64,000 bases of DNA from Oscillospiraceae bacterium (lineage in GTDB: Bacteria; Bacillota; Clostridia; Oscillospirales; Ruminococcaceae), in the NCBI GenBank assembly GCA_015067185.1, contig SVMZ01000006.1:44562-108561 (forward strand), given 5' to 3'. This document shows, piece after piece, positions 52,712-60,363 of the stretch. Every line of letters starts with the position of its first letter. Position 1 is the first letter of the stretch. Both the position numbers and the translations under genes were made by a program. The notes below the pieces were generated by a model. That model did no database searches. It saw only the letters and a program-made list of their open reading frames with translations, and was not told where the DNA came from.

Positions 52712-53404
52712 TTACGGGTTGACACTGTTATTTTCAAAAGCCGTACGCAGCTTTTCCAGCGCTTTCTTCTCGATCCGTGAAATGTATGACCTCGATATAC
52801 CAAGCCGCTCCGCTACCTCCCGCTGCGCCAAAGGTGTGTGTCCGCCTAAACCGTAACGCAAAATAACAATCTCCTGTTCGCGTCGATCAAGTTTCTCTTT
52901 AATGAGGGAACATAACTTTTCACAGCTCAACTTCAGCTCAATTGTTTCAGATACGGAACTGTCATCAGCGATCATATCGATTAATGAAAGAGAATTCCCG
53001 TTTTTATCGGTATCGATAGGGTCGGAGATATAAACATCCTGTGCACATTTTTTGCGGGAGCGAAAGTACATCAGAATTTCATTTTCGATGCAGCGTGCTG
53101 CATAGGTGGCAAAACGGGAACCTTTATCGGGATCAAAGGTGGAAACCGCTTTGATCAGCCCAATGGTACCGATGGAAATCAGGTCATCCTGATCATCGGC
53201 TGCAGCATAGTATTTTTTGATTACATGTGCCACCAATCTGAGATTGTGTTCAACTAACCTGTTTCGTGCCTGCTCATCCCCCTGTTTCACCTTCATCAAA
53301 CACTCACCTTCCTCTTTTGCACTGAGCGGGCGGGGAAAAGAACTGCCTGTAAGATGCAAAGCAAGATAGAGAAGTCCGGGCAGCATAAGAATAAATTCTG
53401 TCAT
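52712..53404 (-). CDS. sigK: RNA polymerase sporulation sigma factor SigK
   Basis: 230 residues. A hydrophobic N-terminal stretch (FILMLPGLLYLALHLTG) corresponds to the membrane-attached pro-sequence removed by SpoIVFB in known pro-sigma-K. Region 2 (NRLVEHNLRLVAHVIKKYYA, DDLISIGTIGLIKAVSTFDP, FATYAARCIENEILMYFRS) and region 4 (QEIVILRYGLGGHTPLAQRE, AERLGISRSYISRIEKKALE) are complete. SigK drives late mother-cell genes during sporulation. The gene is intact, with no skin-type insertion. ATG at 53404 with GGAGGTG at good distance; the GTG further upstream lies within that site. Confidence 0.93.
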   Translation of the reverse strand: MTEFILMLPGLLYLALHLTGSSFPRPLSAKEEGECLMKVKQGDEQARNRLVEHNLRLVAHVIKKYYAAADDQDDLISIGTIGLIKAVSTFDPDKGSRFATYAARCIENEILMYFRSRKKCAQDVYISDPIDTDKNGNSLSLIDMIADDSSVSETIELKLSCEKLCSLIKEKLDRREQEIVILRYGLGGHTPLAQREVAERLGISRSYISRIEKKALEKLRTAFENNSVNP

Positions 53405-53510
53405 GTTGAATAACACCTCCACAAAATTATATTTCCTGCAGGGAATGTCCCTTGCATCAATAAAGTGAATTTCCTGAAAAATTTGCAGATAAAAAGGTGG
53501 CGGGAATATA

Positions 53511-53539
53511 TTGACAACAAAAAGAAAATATGATATTAT
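53511..53539 (+). promoter_or_regulatory. promoter of the SPFH gene
   Basis: TTGACA (53511-53516), 17 nt, TATTAT (53534-53539). Confidence 0.75.
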
Positions 53540-53572
53540 TTTGATATCATAAAGATATTTGGAGGTTTTGGT

Positions 53573-54595
53573 ATGACGGAAAAGGTATTATCCAATAAAA
53601 AGAATGGCATGCTGGTGCTGCTTCTGACAATTGTCTTATATGTGGCGGCAATTGCAGGTGTGGTGTTCGGAGGAATTATGTTGGATCAGAACGACAGTGA
53701 TCCTTTAGGTATCGTTTTGATGGTAATCAGTGTGGTTATTCTCTGTTTTGGCTGGATGACACTGCCGGGACTTAAGGTTCTGAAACCGCAGGAGGCTTTG
53801 GTGCTCACACTTTTCGGAAAATATATCGGAACCCTGAAGGATAACGGATTTTACTTTGTTAATCCTTTCTGTACTGCAGTAAACCCCGCAGCAAAAACCA
53901 AACTCAACCAGAGCGGCGATGTAAAATCGGTAGGAACCGCAGCAGCTTCCGCAGCCGGAACAGTGGATGCCGACGCAATGAGCAAAAAGCTCTCTCTGAA
54001 AATTATGACGCTGAATAACAACCGTCAGAAAATCAATGATTGTCTGGGCAATCCCATTGAGATCGGAATTGCGGTGACCTGGCGTATCGTGGATACAGCA
54101 AAGGCTGTATTTAATGTAGACAACTACAAAGAGTATCTCTCCCTCCAGTGCGACAGTGCTCTCAGAAATATTGTTCGCCTTTATCCCTACGATTCTGCAC
54201 CCGATGTTGACACCACCGGCGACGGTATTGCCGATGACGGCAGCCTCAGAGGCTCCAGCGAAATTGTTGCAGACAGAATCCGTCAGGAGATTCAGGAGCG
54301 TGTGGATGAGGCCGGCATTGAAATTATTGAAGCAAGAATCACCTATCTGGCCTATGCCACCGAGATTGCAGCCGTTATGCTCCAGCGTCAGCAGGCCTCT
54401 GCCATTATTGATGCGAGAAAGATGATTGTGGACGGCGCCGTTGGCATGGTGGAAATGGCTCTGGAAAGACTCAGTCAAAACAATGTGGTTGAACTGGATG
54501 AGGAGCGCAAAGCCGCCATGGTATCCAACCTGTTGGTGGTGCTGTGCGGAAACAAGGATGCCCAACCGATTGTAAATTCAGGAAGTTTGTATTGA
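53573..54595 (+). CDS. SPFH/band 7 domain membrane protein
   Basis: 340 residues. Two N-terminal membrane helices (about 12-34 and 45-62) are followed by an SPFH domain ([60 protein letters not shown]) and a helical tail ([20 protein letters not shown]). SPFH proteins form ring-like membrane scaffolds. A loop at residues 211-223 ([13 protein letters not shown]) resembles a calcium-binding Asp loop and is unusual in this family. GGAGG precedes the ATG. The next gene, a ribbon-helix-helix-like protein, starts 1 nt after the stop. Confidence 0.9.
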   Translation: MTEKVLSNKKNGMLVLLLTIVLYVAAIAGVVFGGIMLDQNDSDPLGIVLMVISVVILCFGWMTLPGLKVLKPQEALVLTLFGKYIGTLKDNGFYFVNPFCTAVNPAAKTKLNQSGDVKSVGTAAASAAGTVDADAMSKKLSLKIMTLNNNRQKINDCLGNPIEIGIAVTWRIVDTAKAVFNVDNYKEYLSLQCDSALRNIVRLYPYDSAPDVDTTGDGIADDGSLRGSSEIVADRIRQEIQERVDEAGIEIIEARITYLAYATEIAAVMLQRQQASAIIDARKMIVDGAVGMVEMALERLSQNNVVELDEERKAAMVSNLLVVLCGNKDAQPIVNSGSLY

Positions 54596-54596
54596 T

Positions 54597-54800
54597 ATGG
54601 GAGAAAATCAAAAAAAACAGGTTCCGCTTCGGCTTTCCGCCAAGCTGTATGATGCTATTGCAGCATGGGCAGAGGATGATTTCCGTTCAGTAAACGGACA
54701 GATCGAATATCTGCTTACAGAATGTGTCCGACAGCGAAAAAAAAATGGAAAATATGTCTCAGATGAGATTGATGTTCCGCCGGAGTTGGATATAAAATAA
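54597..54800 (+). CDS. Arc/ribbon-helix-helix-like small protein
   Basis: 67 residues. [20 protein letters not shown] gives the single strand and first helix of an Arc-type ribbon-helix-helix fold, and [20 protein letters not shown] the second helix (the N-x-x-I-x-x-L-L pattern). The ATG lies 2 nt after the SPFH stop codon, so translation is coupled and the two proteins probably act together. It could be a small DNA-binding regulator or an SPFH partner that reuses the fold. Confidence 0.75.
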   Translation: MGENQKKQVPLRLSAKLYDAIAAWAEDDFRSVNGQIEYLLTECVRQRKKNGKYVSDEIDVPPELDIK

Positions 54801-54888
54801 TAGGATACCGGCAGTAATGCAGGGTATGTCTTAAAAGAGGCATACCCTAATTTGCTATGTGTTATATCAAAAAAGAATGAAATTAAGG

Positions 54889-54917
54889 TTGACAAAATTT
54901 TGGAAAAGTGGTATATT
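54889..54917 (+). promoter_or_regulatory. promoter of the riboswitch-P-type ATPase transcript
   Basis: TTGACA (54889-54894), 17 nt, TATATT (54912-54917). Confidence 0.8.
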
Positions 54918-54920
54918 TAA

Positions 54921-55051
54921 AAAGTATAGGGGAGTAGTTTGCGTGTCGTCTTCTGTAGACGATGCGTTTTCAAGTTCAACAACATGACTTTACGTCTGGC
55001 TTGAATTAAAAACGAGACTTATGCACAGGATATCTGTGCATAAGTCTTTTT
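54921..55051 (+). promoter_or_regulatory. yybP-ykoY (Mn2+-sensing) riboswitch with terminator
   Basis: The conserved loop GGGGAGTAG lies at 54929-54937, followed by a hairpin TCGTCT/AGACGA, the CAACAACATGACTTTACGTC stretch and the TTCAAG/CTTGAA helix, all features of the yybP-ykoY aptamer. A terminator hairpin AGACTTATGCACAG / CTGTGCATAAGTCT (55015-55028 with 55034-55047) with a T6 run follows. yybP-ykoY RNAs sense Mn2+ and turn on exporters, which fits the P-type ATPase downstream. Motif and context agree; no covariance search was run. Confidence 0.85.
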
Positions 55052-55098
55052 TGATAAACATAATTCCCTGCCGATAAATAATAAAAGGAGCGTTTAGT

Positions 55099-57795
55099 TT
55101 GAAACACTATCTTGAGCAGCTTCCGGCAATCTACAAGGAACTGGGAGCCAACGAGGGCGGTCTTTCCGAAAGCGAAGCTGCAAAACGTCTGGAACAGAAC
55201 GGAAAGAATAAACTTGTTGAAGGAAAAAAAGAATCTCTCATCCATCGTTTCTTTAAGCAGCTTGCAGAACCGATGACCATCATCCTTCTGGTGGCAGCAG
55301 CCATTTCTGCCGGCGTTGAAATCTACGAAGGAATCCATTCCGGTCATATGGGTTTCCCCTCCGATGTTGTCATCATCCTCGCCGTTGTTTTGATCAATGC
55401 AATTCTCGGTGTATTCCAGGAGAGCAAGGCTGAAAAGGCCATTGAGGCATTGCAGGAGATGTCCAAGGCGCAGTCCAAGGTCCTTCGCGGCAACAAACAG
55501 ATCAGCATCCCCAGTGAAGACTTGGTAGTCGGCGATGTTATTATTCTGGAGGCAGGCGATGCTGTTCCCGCCGACGCAAGAATTATTGAATGTGCCTCTA
55601 TGAAGATTGAAGAGGCCGCACTGACCGGAGAATCCGTCCCCGTTGATAAAAAAGAGGATGTTCTAATCGCCGGAGAAAACGGAGATATCCCTCTCGGTGA
55701 CCGCAAAAATATGGTGTTCATGGGCTCCACTGTTGTTTACGGACGCGGCAAAGCAATTGTTACGGCTACCGGTATGGAGACCGAAATGGGTAAGATTGCC
55801 AACGCACTGGCTCAGGCAGAAGAAGGTAAAACTCCGCTGCAGATCAAACTGGCAGGTCTTTCCAAAATCCTTACCTATCTTGTTATCGGTATCTGCGTCA
55901 TCATCTTCGGTGTACAGATCGCCCGTGCCTATATCCAGACCGGAACTATTGGTTTTGAACCGATTCTGGATTCGTTCATGATTGCAATCTCTCTGGCCGT
56001 TGCGGCAATCCCCGAAGGTCTTGCCACTGTCGTTACCATTGTTCTCTCCATTGGCGTAACCAATATGTCCAAGAGAAGCGCTATCATCCGCAAACTGACT
56101 GCTGTTGAAACTCTTGGCTGTACTCAGATCATCTGCTCGGACAAAACCGGTACTCTGACCCAGAATAAGATGACTGTTGTTGACCACTACGGTGACAACG
56201 AAGAACTGGTTGCCAATGCCATGTCTCTTTGCTCCGATGCAGAGTTTGATACCGATGTCGGCACCGCTGTGGGTGAACCCACCGAATGCGCGCTGGTCAA
56301 CTATGCAGAAAAGCTGAATCTTTCCAAAAATACTCAGAAAAACCTCTTTGTAAGAATTGGTGAAGTACCCTTTGATTCCGGCAGAAAGATGATGTCTACC
56401 GTTCACAAAACTGAGAACGGTTCCCTCATTCAGTTTACCAAGGGCGCTCCCGACGAATTGCTCAAGAAGTGCACTACCGCTCTGAAAGACGGCACTGTTG
56501 TTGAGATGAACGACACCATCCGTGCTGAGATTCTTACAGCCAACAAAGCTATGGCCGACAGAGCACTTCGTGTTTTGGCTGCCGCTCAGAAAAATCTCTC
56601 CGCCGCACCTTCCGTTTACGAACCCGAGACCGTAGAGTGCGATCTCTGCTTCATCGGTCTGGTCGGCATGATCGACCCTGTTCGTCCCGAAGTTAAGGAC
56701 GCTATTGATGAATGCCGCTCCGCAGGTATTCGCCCCATCATGATTACCGGTGACCACAAAGATACCGCTGTTGCCATTGCGAAAGAGCTGGGTATCATCA
56801 CCGATCCAAGTCAGGCTATTATGGGTGCCGAACTGGATGATATTTCAGACGAAGAATTTGAGACCGCCGTTGAACAATACAGCGTTTATGCCCGTGTTCA
56901 GCCGGAGCATAAGACCAGAATCGTCAATGCATGGAGAAAGAAGAGCAAAGTTACCGCTATGACCGGCGACGGTGTTAACGATGCCCCCTCTATCAAGAAC
57001 GCGGACATCGGCGTTGGTATGGGTATTACCGGTACCGACGTTACTAAGAACGTCGCTGATATGATCCTTGCCGATGACAACTTTGCCACCATCGTTTCTG
57101 CTGTTGGTGAAGGACGCCGCATTTACGACAATATTCGTAAGGCGATCCAGTTCCTGCTTGCTTCCAACCTCTCCGAGGTTCTCTCCATCTTCTTCGCAAC
57201 ACTTCTTGGTTTTACCATCTTCCAGCCCGTTCATCTTCTCTGGATCAACCTGATCACAGACTGCTTCCCTGCACTGGCTCTCGGTATGGAAAAGCCGGAA
57301 TCTGATATTATGAACCGCAAACCCCGTGATTCCAAAGAGGGTATTTTTGCCGGTGGCCTTGGTTTTGCAGTGGCCTATCAGGGCGTTTTGGTTACTCTCA
57401 TCACACTGGCCTCTTATATGATCGGCAGATTTTGGCTTGCAGATCTGCACCATGCAGAAGCGATTGCCGCAGGCACCTATTCCGCCGAAATGCTCGGCAC
57501 CAGCATGGCATTCCTTACCCTTTCCCTTTGTGAAATCTGTCATGCTTTCAACATGAGATCTCTCCATGGTTCCATCTTTAAGATGAAATATCAGAACAAG
57601 TGGCTCTGGGGCGCTGGAATCCTTTCCCTGATTCTCACCACTGTAGTCATTGAAATTGATTTCCTGGCCAAAGCTTTCGATCTTGCCCATCTCGATCTGA
57701 TGGAATATGGCATTGCTTTCGGTTTAGCAATCCTCATTATTCCGATTGTTGAGATTATTAAGTTGATCCAGCGCAAGGTAACCAGCAAGAAATAA
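55099..57795 (+). CDS. P-type cation-transporting ATPase (Ca2+/Mn2+ type, P2)
   Basis: 898 residues, TTG start after AAAAGGAGCG. It has the N-terminal cation ATPase domain, helices M1-M2, the actuator loop LTGESVPVDK, the ion-binding PEGL in M4 (AVAAIPEGLATVV), the phosphorylation site CSDKTGTLTQNKM, the hinge TGDGVNDAPSIKNADIG and six C-terminal helices. This is the SERCA/PMCA-like P2 class. Such pumps downstream of yybP-ykoY riboswitches are linked to Mn2+ efflux, so manganese or calcium export is likely. It ends at a hairpin before tRNA-Leu. Confidence 0.94.
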   Translation: MKHYLEQLPAIYKELGANEGGLSESEAAKRLEQNGKNKLVEGKKESLIHRFFKQLAEPMTIILLVAAAISAGVEIYEGIHSGHMGFPSDVVIILAVVLINAILGVFQESKAEKAIEALQEMSKAQSKVLRGNKQISIPSEDLVVGDVIILEAGDAVPADARIIECASMKIEEAALTGESVPVDKKEDVLIAGENGDIPLGDRKNMVFMGSTVVYGRGKAIVTATGMETEMGKIANALAQAEEGKTPLQIKLAGLSKILTYLVIGICVIIFGVQIARAYIQTGTIGFEPILDSFMIAISLAVAAIPEGLATVVTIVLSIGVTNMSKRSAIIRKLTAVETLGCTQIICSDKTGTLTQNKMTVVDHYGDNEELVANAMSLCSDAEFDTDVGTAVGEPTECALVNYAEKLNLSKNTQKNLFVRIGEVPFDSGRKMMSTVHKTENGSLIQFTKGAPDELLKKCTTALKDGTVVEMNDTIRAEILTANKAMADRALRVLAAAQKNLSAAPSVYEPETVECDLCFIGLVGMIDPVRPEVKDAIDECRSAGIRPIMITGDHKDTAVAIAKELGIITDPSQAIMGAELDDISDEEFETAVEQYSVYARVQPEHKTRIVNAWRKKSKVTAMTGDGVNDAPSIKNADIGVGMGITGTDVTKNVADMILADDNFATIVSAVGEGRRIYDNIRKAIQFLLASNLSEVLSIFFATLLGFTIFQPVHLLWINLITDCFPALALGMEKPESDIMNRKPRDSKEGIFAGGLGFAVAYQGVLVTLITLASYMIGRFWLADLHHAEAIAAGTYSAEMLGTSMAFLTLSLCEICHAFNMRSLHGSIFKMKYQNKWLWGAGILSLILTTVVIEIDFLAKAFDLAHLDLMEYGIAFGLAILIIPIVEIIKLIQRKVTSKK

Positions 57796-57811
57796 GTAAA
57801 AAATGCATGAG

Positions 57812-57852
57812 AATCACTTCGGCAGAGAAATATCTGCCGGAGTGATTTTTAG
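57812..57852 (+). terminator. terminator after the P-type ATPase gene
   Basis: AATCACTTCGGCAGA / TCTGCCGGAGTGATT stem (one G:T) with a 6-nt loop, then TTTAG. Confidence 0.85.
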
Positions 57853-57908
57853 TAAAAAATAAGTCGATGGAAAAGTTCTTTGATTTTATAAAAAATTTAT
57901 CGGAACAC

Positions 57909-57937
57909 TTGATTGTTGAGGAAAAATGTAGTATAAT
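57909..57937 (+). promoter_or_regulatory. promoter of tRNA-Leu
   Basis: TTGATT (57909-57914), 17 nt, TATAAT (57932-57937). Confidence 0.75.
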
Positions 57938-57963
57938 AGATAAGCACTGAAAAGTGAATATCC

Positions 57964-58050
57964 GCCGGTATGATGGAATTGGCAGACGTGACGGACTCAA
58001 AATCCGTTGATGGCGACATCGTGTGGGTTCGAGTCCCACTACCGGCACCA
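57964..58050 (+). tRNA. tRNA-Leu (CAA anticodon)
   Basis: 87 nt with a long variable arm, starting GCCGGTATGATGG and ending TACCGGCACCA (7-bp acceptor stem, encoded CCA). The anticodon stem ACGGA/TCCGT closes the loop CTCAAAA, anticodon CAA, reading UUG. The T arm contains GTTCGAGTC. Confidence 0.95.
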
Positions 58051-58051
58051 T

Positions 58052-58092
58052 AAAAGCACGATGGTTTTGATACGAAATCATCGTGCTTTTTC
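58052..58092 (+). terminator. terminator of tRNA-Leu
   Basis: AAAAGCACGATG / CATCGTGCTTTT, 12-bp stem, followed by T-rich sequence. Confidence 0.8.
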
Positions 58093-58100
58093 TATATTGG

Positions 58101-58129
58101 TTGATATTCACACAGAAATTTGATACAAT
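58101..58129 (+). promoter_or_regulatory. promoter of the methyltransferase gene
   Basis: TTGATA (58101-58106), 17 nt, TACAAT (58124-58129). Confidence 0.65.
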
Positions 58130-58164
58130 TTATTCGACAAACTTGAATTTGGAGGTGTGTTGCT

Positions 58165-58962
58165 ATGCCAGCATTGAAGGGGCTGGAATGGACGTTTGAC
58201 ACGGTTGCGTCTACGTACGAGAAGTTACGCCCTGGTTATGTAAAAGAATTGTACCAGACGTTGTTTGACTATATTTCTATTAACGAAAATAGTAATGTAG
58301 TTGAGATTGGAAGTGGTGGCGGTCAAGCGACAGCTCCAATTTTAACGACTGGATGCCAGTTGATTGCAGTGGAATATGGAAAGCAATTCTCCGAACTGCT
58401 AAAAGAAAAGTTTAAAGAGTATCCTAGATTTTCGGTAATCACAGGCAAATTTGAAGATACAGCGTTTGATAACAATGCCTTTGATTTGGTGTTTTCCGCA
58501 TCTGCATTTCATTGGGTGCCAGAAAAAATCGGATATGAAAAAGTATTTTCTATGTTGAGAAGCGGAGGTGTTTTTGCACGTTTTGCAAATCATCCGTATC
58601 GTGATAAAGGAAATCCTGCACTTTCACAAGAAATAGATGAAATTTATGACCACTATTACAATAAGTATTACCATAAAGAACATGAAATAATATCCGAATA
58701 TACGGAACAACAGGCAAAGGAACGTGCAATGATTGCAAGCAAATATGGTTTTTCGGATATTAGATACAAATTGTTTTATCGAGAGCGTCTATTTTCTGCA
58801 AAAGAGTATATCAAACTTCTTGGAACATATTCAGACCATATTGCCATTGAAGAAAATATTAGAAATGAGTTTTTTGAAAGAATTGAAGAAGCAATAAATA
58901 AACATGGCGGTACAATCACTATTTATGATACTATTGATTTACAGTTAGCAAGAAAGTATTAA
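58165..58962 (+). CDS. class I SAM-dependent methyltransferase
   Basis: 265 residues. YEKLRPGYVKELYQTLFDYI at the N-terminus, SAM motif I VVEIGSGGGQATAPIL, acidic motif II LIAVEYGKQF and the post-motif FDLVFSASAFHWVPEKIGYE place it in the Methyltransf_11 group. The accepting substrate is unknown. GGAGGTGTG precedes the ATG. It has its own promoter directly behind tRNA-Leu, and its codons are visibly richer in A/T than those of the ATPase before it, which suggests separate ancestry. Confidence 0.9.
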   Translation: MPALKGLEWTFDTVASTYEKLRPGYVKELYQTLFDYISINENSNVVEIGSGGGQATAPILTTGCQLIAVEYGKQFSELLKEKFKEYPRFSVITGKFEDTAFDNNAFDLVFSASAFHWVPEKIGYEKVFSMLRSGGVFARFANHPYRDKGNPALSQEIDEIYDHYYNKYYHKEHEIISEYTEQQAKERAMIASKYGFSDIRYKLFYRERLFSAKEYIKLLGTYSDHIAIEENIRNEFFERIEEAINKHGGTITIYDTIDLQLARKY

Positions 58963-59464
58963 TTTTTAGTTCGCCAATTCCAATTTGACAAACTGATTAG
59001 CATAGTTTCAGCCCCAAAAGAGAGTTTCACTTCCTTTTTAATAGTTTCATTTTTTGAGTGAAACCAAATGAAACTATTTGAAACCGTATCATTATTATCA
59101 ATACACTTCAAAAAACCGTGGAGTTCATTGGATTCCACGGTTTTTTCTAACTTTACAGATCAGAATCAAACCGTGATCTTTTCACTTTCTACCACTTATC
59201 CTGGCAGGATTGCTTGTCAAAGAATCGGCTATTTTGCGTCCCTGAGTCCACAGTTTCGAGATTTCTGGTAGTCGCCAGATTTTTAGATGGAATGTAATAC
59301 CCATAATTGCAGCAGTCCTTGATAGGGCTAACAGTTTCACCTATGATAAACCCGGAATCCATTTTGGCGTGGAATCCGGGTTGATATTTTGTCAAGAGTA
59401 AGATAGATCCAATATAGAGGTTAAGAAGATTCATTTGGCATTTAATCCTTGCTTTAGCATTGTA
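58963..59464. other. 502-bp intergenic stretch without a supported gene
   Basis: I see no gene with a ribosome-binding site here. It holds a 13-bp hairpin AAAAAACCGTGGA / TCCACGGTTTTTT (59110-59122 with 59134-59146), which can terminate transcription in either direction, and a near-perfect hairpin AACCCGGAATCCA / TGGAATCCGGGTT (59349-59382, one mismatch). Short open frames on both strands look non-coding. It may be the remains of an insertion. Confidence 0.5.
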
Positions 59465-60247
59465 CTAAACATATTTCGATGGAGATACGCCAAACATTTT
59501 TTTGAATCGTTTATAAAAGCCGGAGTAATCGTTAAAGCCTGATAGCGCAGCTGCCTTTGATGGAGGAATACCTTTTTCGATTTCTCCGGCTGCAAGCGTC
59601 AAGCGTTTTTCGGTAATATACCGATATATTGATATGTGCAGATCGGCTTTGAATATCCGCATAAGGTAGGAAGGGGATATGTGAAGATTCTCGGCTATAT
59701 CGAAAACACTGATTGGATTACGTATGTTTTCGTGAATGTAGTTTAGCGCACCAACGACCAAGGGTGGCAATGTCTCTGCGATGGAAGCTGATGCTGGAGT
59801 GGGTTTCAGGTAGCACAACAAGCGCGCAAGCAACGAATTTGTTAATACCTTGCTTTCAATGGAATCGGGAGTGTTTCTTGCATAATCAAACAGTTCAGTG
59901 AATTGTGTATACAGCTCAGAAGAAATAGGCACAGTGTAAACGCCGCATAGCTTTTGCGTTATCAGCACATCTAATGCAGCTACTTTGTGGAAATTAAACA
60001 CACAGCGATGATATTCAGTGTCTTTAGAGCAGGTAAACTGGTGAAAGGATTCCCGAGGGATTATGACCAGTGTTCCTGGCTCTAACGTAATTTTTAGAGT
60101 GTCGGAGGTGAATTGTGCCGATCCACCGAGAAAAAGAAATATTTCGTGAAAGGTATGGAATTCCTTACCAATAACGTCTCTCATACCTTTTGCGTGCTTA
60201 AAGGTTATTTCATCGGTTTTAATGTAATGTGCAAATTCCTTTTCCAT
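59465..60247 (-). CDS. AraC-family transcriptional regulator of the kinase-aldolase locus
   Basis: 260 residues. A cupin-like N-terminal domain (FHEIFLFLGGSAQFTSDTLK, GTLVIIPRESFHQFTC) is followed by the AraC double helix-turn-helix (ISVFDIAENLHISPSYLMRI, KGIPPSKAAALSGFNDYSGF, GVSPSKYV). The predicted ATG at 60247 has only a weak upstream site. It is divergent from the kinase-aldolase gene and probably activates it in response to the sugar that the locus uses. Confidence 0.9.
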   Translation of the reverse strand: MEKEFAHYIKTDEITFKHAKGMRDVIGKEFHTFHEIFLFLGGSAQFTSDTLKITLEPGTLVIIPRESFHQFTCSKDTEYHRCVFNFHKVAALDVLITQKLCGVYTVPISSELYTQFTELFDYARNTPDSIESKVLTNSLLARLLCYLKPTPASASIAETLPPLVVGALNYIHENIRNPISVFDIAENLHISPSYLMRIFKADLHISIYRYITEKRLTLAAGEIEKGIPPSKAAALSGFNDYSGFYKRFKKMFGVSPSKYV

Positions 60248-60363
60248 TTAAATCACCCATACTTTTATACATTATTAGGATAGGATTGTCAATGTTTTGT
60301 GAAATAAAAGCAATTTACATTTACAAAATTATCCCATACAATTTGTTTTGGGGTGATTGCATC

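Noticed and set aside
58020..58050. tRNA-Leu 3' end as an attachment site
   Set aside because: I looked for a second copy of the GTTCGAGTCCCAC segment to the right and found none within the window, and no integrase gene is present.
57758..58111. A 117-codon minus-strand frame containing GLEPTR
   Set aside because: This is the well-known artefact of translating the antisense of a tRNA gene (here tRNA-Leu).
59068..59434. Two overlapping short frames (67 and 81 codons) on opposite strands
   Set aside because: Neither has a proper ribosome-binding site, both contain hairpin sequences, and no domain is recognisable.
60229..60363. Upstream in-frame extension of the kinase-aldolase protein by 45 residues
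   Set aside because: It overlaps the start of the divergent AraC gene and lacks a ribosome-binding site; the kinase fold begins at the ATG at 60364.
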